Shown here piece after piece: positions 58,926 through 64,000 of a stretch of DNA of 64,000 nt (position 1 is the stretch's first letter; each line of letters begins with the position of its first letter). Origin of the DNA: Letharia columbiana (lineage: Eukaryota > Ascomycota > Lecanoromycetes > Lecanorales > Parmeliaceae); NCBI RefSeq assembly GCF_014066305.1, contig NW_023501044.1, positions 186,001-250,000 on the forward strand, in the 5' to 3' direction. The notes under the pieces are model-generated. The model was not told the DNA's origin. It saw only the letters and a program-made list of their open reading frames with translations, and did no database searches. The translations under genes were made by a program, and so were the position numbers.

Positions 58926-61761
58926 ATGCCAGCAGCAACAATGGCAGCCAAGCGCATCTCCTCCATTTTCTCGATGGGCAGCAACATCTCCGACCAGAGC
59001 AGCGAATCTCGAATGTCACCCTCAATTCATCCTGCGCGACCTCCAAGGGAGCAGAATCAAAGTCCCATCCATGTTTCAGGAGAACAGAGCCATGTTCTCG
59101 GTTCGGAACAGCGGAATTCCGTCAATCTCTCGAGGAAATCCCTGCCCAATTTACGACCTACTTCTCACCTACAGAATCTTCATACCGAACAGTCGTCTGG
59201 GTATACACCCCCGTTTGATCCTACGATTCTGCCTCGCATCGAAGACGACGATGTCCTACTCAATCCTCCTCCCCTACTCAAGCCACTGCCAATTCGGGCG
59301 CAATCGCCTGGCGGCTCCCTCGGAGGCAGCAGACCAGTCAGCAGAGGCGACGCAATGGACAACAGACCAGCTAGCAGGGGCAATCCATTTGACAGCAGAT
59401 CTAGTAGTCGTCCACCTAGCAGTCGCCCTCCATCTCGTCCTCCTTCTCAACCAGCCTCACGTCCTGCATCTCCAATAAGGCTCCGTCCACAAACACCAAC
59501 GAATCGTCCCCTCACGCCTACGACAGAGGCAAAGCTTGCCAAACGGAGGAGCTGGATGCCAGGAAAACTTCGAAAGGCGGGGCAGGATGAAGGAAATAAT
59601 GCGAACAGTACGCAGGCTTGGATGGTCACACCTAATGAGAAAATACCATACGATCTTTCGGCGCTGGCAAGTTTCCACAGGGTTAGTTTCCCAAGTACTT
59701 CCTTTGAATTATTCCCTAAAGCTAAGAGCTCTCCAGGTCCCAGAGCTTTGGAATGACCATGGCGATACGCTGGTATATCTACACGCCAGGGAAGGTGGCA
59801 GAGGCCCTTCATTCAAGATTGACTCAGCCCTCTTTGCTGCCTCCAAAAAGTTGGTATACGCTGCACATGGCGGAATGCAAGAACACAACCAGCGGGAAGC
59901 GAACGATTGGCAACAACAGTCATTCATGGAGCGCACCCAACATCTAACCCTCAACGCTCCAACATTTTTTCCCACAGAACGGCTGGGGTCCTCAAATCAA
60001 GAGAGCTCTAAAGGATCGCGGTCTGTTAGCGATTATTTTGAGGAACTGCCAATACGAAGAGACATTCACCTTTGTCTTCCGCTACCGCTGCAAGTCGATC
60101 TAAGCGACGCAACTGCGCTACCTACAACTGAAGATGTCGAAATGCTTGTTACAATGCGAAACGTGATTGCGTTTCTCGCAGGTCAGCCTTTGGTGGCCAC
60201 GCCTAAACAGGCATCGGTGTTCATTCTTTTTCTGAAGATTGCTGATGTACTGCAGCGTTACGACTTTACGAATCTTGATGGCTCTACACTTGGAGAAGAA
60301 GCGGCAGGGAACTTCGCAAGCTTCATTCGGGAATTCGGACTAGCAGACGTGAGATCAAGTCGTGAGAAGACAATCGAAGCTCTGATCCTCGGAGAACGCA
60401 TGAAATCTTGGGATCTATACAACGAAGGATTTGTGCATGCTGTTGGAAAATACGACGACATCAATGGACTTAAAAGCCCCAAGCTCCACTTAATCACTGA
60501 CCTTACTCGAAAAAGGCTAGAGAGAGCAAACCTGGATCTCTATACTCGCGTTCGAAATATAGAGACGAGGTTGGAGGATTTTGACTTTCCTTCTCTTTTC
60601 GCCGGAATTGCAAATTCCAGTACCAGCAGCGAAAGCAAAATTGTTCGCTTCAAAGATTGGAAGAGCGCATACATGTCAATGCGAAGACACATCATGAGTC
60701 TCTACAAGCATCAATACGGAGCCTGGCCGCCAAAAGCTCAGTCAAAGAAGAACGATTTTGAGGAAAGCGGACTGAATCGTCTTTTACTGAGGGAGCTGTA
60801 TAAAGATTTCTCAGATCTCTACGACATTCTTGTGGACCGCACTTCCCTGACTACTCGCACAGCGGACATTCCATCCCATGATCCGGACGATCCGCAAGAG
60901 CCAGCACCACGCGCTTTGCGAAGAATCTTGGATGAATATGATCGCAGTACTCCTCCAGTTCAGCCGCCAGTGCCATTCGACACCCCTCGAGTGCCATCAT
61001 TGTTCGATACAAGGCGAGGGTTCGACACACTTGACCTAAAGAAGCAGAAGAAAGAGTGTGTGAAGAGACTCCGGGACGATGAGATTAACAAAGCACTCAT
61101 GCAGTCCTATAATCGAGAGTCGATGAAGGCAACACCGTTCCTCGAAGCTTTCATGGCCTACGAGCGAAGGACTGCGCACGGAAAATCTATCGAAGAGATA
61201 GCTGACCTACGCTATGGACAGTGGATCTTCATGTATGCAGTGATCCAAGCGTTGCCCCTTGTAATCGTTGACGCTCCTGGTGCGAGATGGACGAAGGGAG
61301 TGGAGTACTTCCTTTGTGAGGTGCCCAAAGGATCCCCACCATGGGTTCAAGAGAGCGCGAGCCAAAAGCAGAGCGTTTACCGCATCGCTGGCGGATCAGC
61401 CTTGGTGACCTTGCCAGCTGATGTTGTTGAACACAGCGTCGATGGTATCTACCGCCGAAGTCACTGCTGGCAGGTGGCGGATAAGTGGGCAGGGTTCAGT
61501 GAGGTGCCAGATGTCCAGTCGCAGAACGAGCCGGATCTTGATGATCTATTACCGCCTGTGATGCCATCAGCGCCGGGATCGAGAACAGCCTCACAGTCAC
61601 CTGATCGACGGCGGGCCCCTATGGCTCTTGGACTAGAGCAAATGCCGTTGCCTCCAGGAGTGGCACCAAGCGGAGCTAGGCCGATGTCGGTGCATGACCC
61701 GTCGAAGAGCTTCGCTGCTATTCTTGGCGAAATGGATGGGGTGGGAAAGAAAAAGAAGTAA
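58926..61761 (+). CDS. DUF8004-type conserved fungal protein
   Basis: Two exons, 58926-59681 and 59737-61761, joined at SFHR / VPELWNDHGDTLVYL across a 55-bp intron; 926 residues starting MPAATMAAKR. The first ~230 residues are low-complexity, Ser/Pro/Arg-rich (SRPPSSRPPSRPPSQPASRP) and probably disordered. The globular part begins AWMVTPNEKIPYDLSALASF, then GRGPSFKIDSALFAASKKLV, followed by a long helical region and the segment YGQWIFMYAVIQALPLVIVD with GVEYFLCEVPKGSPPW near the end. A Pro-rich tail closes with KKKK. This organisation matches the Pezizomycotina family known as DUF8004; biochemical role unknown. No membrane segment or signal peptide. Intact and of normal composition. Assignment rests on recognition of the conserved start and Trp-rich block, not on a search. 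Confidence 0.82.
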
Positions 61762-63344
61762 AAGCGCTACATCGATGAACGACAGTCGAGTGAGTGTTTT
61801 GGATTGGTGCATACGATTAAGACCACAATAGACGGGTTCAATATTTCATGCAATGAATGAGCAAATGGCGAAGATCTTCCGCAAGCTTCTTCAGCCGGTA
61901 CCTGCATTTGATTTTTTGGTCTGGGGAAGTCTGCTATATAGAAGTTGGATTGTACATGTCGCCACACATCGTTTATATATTTACCTACCTAGCTGTAACT
62001 CGGTAGATAGGAAGCACTCGCCTTTTGCTTACGAGTCAAGTGATGAGGGCAATGGAGTGAGTGCATGGCAAGTCGTAATGGCACGTCATAGCGTTCGGTG
62101 CGAGAATCAGGAATTGGGGAAACCACACAATTTCCGTGCTTTATCGAGTAAAATACTGTACCACCGTGCACATGACTGTGTTTGGGTTCACCAATCACCA
62201 ATCACCAATCATCGTTCGATGAACTCATAATGAGTTTCATCAGCTTCAATCTGCAACCAATCAGAGAGGGTAAGCGCCTAGCTAACTCAAAACGCGTAAG
62301 CTTCTATATAGTAATCAAAGCTTGGCGCCGACGACAATGACTTTCATCCATTCATTCACTCAAGCTTCCTTCAATTCTGTCCTTGCTTTGTTTCACGACC
62401 TGTTCGGATCCTTCTTCAGGCTTTTAATGATTCGTCTTGGCGCCCTGCTTTACGTTTCGACATTACCCTACTTTAGAGGTGCAGGCAACATGAAGAACGT
62501 AAGGTGCCGATATGATGCTGAGATCTCGGCGCTACGAGGACCATATGATCCCAAAGCTCTGCATTGGACAAGGCCAGGACCGAGGTTTGCGCTATTTGTA
62601 GGGTGAAGGTACTGTAATGCTGCAACATCCACTCACTTCACTTTTGTGAGACCTTCTCGTTGATCTTCCATATGTTTATAGCCCTTGTGTTATGGCGACA
62701 GTGATGAATTCACCCCCCTTCGCGTTCATCTCGCTGAGACCTTTCGCGACGTCGGACACCTTGCATAGATGAATTACTACTATACCTTTACCTTCTTTTG
62801 ATAATCTTAATCATGCCAAGCACCCTCACCATACTTCCCTTCGCTTCTGACTTCGACTTGCTGTGCATCTCGAGACTCGGCGTCTGAGGCGGTGGTCGCA
62901 TCATCATCATTATGCGGCCAAGCTTCATTGTGACAAAGGAAGAAACAATTGCATGAAAAACGCACAAACTCAATATCTATGTCTCGACAAACATAGTTGG
63001 TGAACAAATCAGTACAAAGATTGTACAAGACAATCGGTACAGTGCCATTGTGTCTGTCAACAACGCCCATTGTCCATTATCTCTCTCAAGTATAGACATT
63101 TCTCCACGCTACAACTGAATCCTTCTCTGCAATTCTATCAACACAAGGACCTCGAAACATCCACCATCTTCGACGATATACACCGCGGACAGGCTCCAGC
63201 TTCTCCATCGCATCACCAAATCCCGCTTCCTGCTTCCCTTCCTCCGCATCCAAGGTCTGGTACCTCGATCTTGACCTGTGCTGGTCACAATTATACGATT
63301 CAACCTAATACACTTTTCTAGGATTGCGGCATTCTTCGCAAACC
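61762..63344. other. Intergenic, one doubtful small ORF
   Basis: 1.6 kb without a recognisable domain. A 94-codon plus-strand frame (62322-62606; first ATG after MAPTTM-type start) has a hydrophobic helix (FGSFFRLLMIRLGALLYVS) and could be a small membrane protein or chance. Pyrimidine-rich sequence before 63345 fits the promoter/5' leader of the ferric reductase-like gene. Confidence 0.35.
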
Positions 63345-64000
63345 ATGAGTAGCCCGATGAACGGCACAAAGTCGTCCTCGGCAGCTGAGGCCGCGAAGAG
63401 CATCATCCCTTACACGTACGGTCTTACTGGGGTTGACATACCACTCGATGACAGCCTCACATACATGCTATGGCTCTCGGTAGGGCTACTTTTCCTGGTG
63501 ATCCTCTGTGTGCGTTTTGGGCAGATGGCAAACGCACAGTTACGGCACCTCCTGAATCTCAATTCCACATCTCTACAGCAGTCATACTGGTCGGAAGATA
63601 GGACCTCGATATGGCCGAGTCTCAAGAAGCAAGTCTTCTATGCCCCGCTATGGAGAAAGAGACATAACAGAGAAATCCAGCTGTCAAGGGCCATAAATGT
63701 TGGAACCCTTCCATCAAGGCTTCATACGGTCTTGTTGCTCGCGTATCTGTTGAGTAACACCATTTACTGCCTTCTCCTCGACTACAGCCAGCCAAAAGCC
63801 AAGAGCATCGCCGAATTTCGCGGAAGAACCGGTCATCTTGCCATCGTCAATATGGTTCCTCTGGTCATCCTCGCTGGCAGAAACAGCCCTTTCATCCCGC
63901 TATTGCGCATCAGCTTCGACACATACAACCTTTTCCACAGATGGATTGGCAGGGTCGTAGCAGTGGAGACTTTTGCACATACTCTCGCATGGGCTTGGAA
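63345..64000 (+). CDS. Ferric reductase-like protein, 5' part (cut by window end)
   Basis: Open from ATG 63345 to the window edge (218 codons, no stop). Residues near 36-60 (LTYMLWLSVGLLFLVILCV) form the first membrane helix after a 30-residue Ser/Ala-rich start. Then come LKKQVFYAPLWRKRHNRE, GTLPSRLHTVLLLAYLLSNT (second helix), and the ferric-reductase/NOX hallmark RTGHLAIVNMVPLVILAGRN with PLLRISFDTYNLFHRWIGRV and ETFAHTLAWAW. The His residues in LFHRWIGR and FAHTL are heme-ligand candidates. FAD and NADPH domains must lie beyond 64000. It is distinct in sequence from the gene at 55957. The GRTGHL start of the transmembrane domain is typical of the metalloreductase group, so extracellular iron or copper reduction is the expected role. 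Confidence 0.85.
   Translation, partial: MSSPMNGTKSSSAAEAAKSIIPYTYGLTGVDIPLDDSLTYMLWLSVGLLFLVILCVRFGQMANAQLRHLLNLNSTSLQQSYWSEDRTSIWPSLKKQVFYAPLWRKRHNREIQLSRAINVGTLPSRLHTVLLLAYLLSNTIYCLLLDYSQPKAKSIAEFRGRTGHLAIVNMVPLVILAGRNSPFIPLLRISFDTYNLFHRWIGRVVAVETFAHTLAWAW

Noticed and set aside
2140..64000. Starship giant transposon cargo (NLR and ferric reductase genes are frequent cargo)
   Set aside because: No DUF3435-type tyrosine recombinase captain, no matching element ends, and the ferric reductases sit in an ordinary gene block far from the NLR remnants.

Overview
The window looks like a chromosome segment from a filamentous ascomycete (Pezizomycotina; the gene set and AT/GC compartments would fit a Dothideomycete, but the exact taxon is inference). 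Introns are short (about 50-150 bp) with GTAAGT-like donors and CTGAC/TAG acceptors. Gene families include fungal NB-ARC/TPR NLRs, a Zn2Cys6 regulator, GH55, a DUF8004-type protein and ferric reductases. Long AT-rich blocks carry the mark of repeat-induced point mutation (RIP): TpA-rich, with TG and CA changed to TA and Gln/Trp codons changed to stops.

Layout. 1-8.4 kb: AT-rich decay, a RIP-mutated NLR fragment (about 2.1-2.9 kb), a GC-rich minisatellite, one intact LPxELR-type hypothetical gene on the minus strand (5.1-6.0 kb) and a second broken NLR (6.66-8.29 kb). 8.4-15.6 kb: a complete but dead Ty3/gypsy element on the minus strand, with 275-bp LTRs and a perfect CTATA target duplication. 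15.6-24.6 kb: RIP-degraded sequence with GC-normal islands, including two small non-coding LTR elements (epsilon, partial; delta, intact with TSD GGCTA). 25.1-27.0 kb: an intact membrane-protein gene.

29.15-42.0 kb is a nested set of transposons. A 5'-truncated LINE (LINE-A, plus strand) was hit by three LTR-type elements: alpha (TSD GAAAG), beta (TSD AATAT) and gamma (TSD TATAG). Gamma's right LTR was then hit by a near full-length LINE (LINE-B, minus strand) with an 11-bp target duplication. Removing the insertions rejoins LINE-A at every junction, as judged against LINE-B.

42.2-64 kb is gene-rich: a broken Zn2Cys6 regulator divergent from a broken MFS transporter, an 873-bp Tc1/mariner-like element (TA duplication, long TIRs, an ORF for the DNA-binding part only), a weak C2H2-like region, a six-exon GH55 beta-1,3-glucanase, a three-exon class I/II aminotransferase, a four-exon ferric reductase, a two-exon DUF8004-type protein, and the 5' end of a second ferric reductase cut by the window edge.

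How it fits together: two opposed processes are visible, transposon bursts with RIP on the left and a conserved gene block on the right. The most distinctive elements are the short non-coding LTR elements. Alpha, delta and epsilon share a 20-bp sense-strand motif (AGTGAGCCTGCTACAATGGC, up to six copies each), share LTR starts (TGTTACGAG-type), and share with gamma a polypurine tract, although their LTR bodies differ. The regulator/transporter pair looks like a small export module that has decayed. The two ferric reductases either side of the DUF8004-type gene suggest iron/copper reduction at the cell surface, but no siderophore or permease gene is seen.
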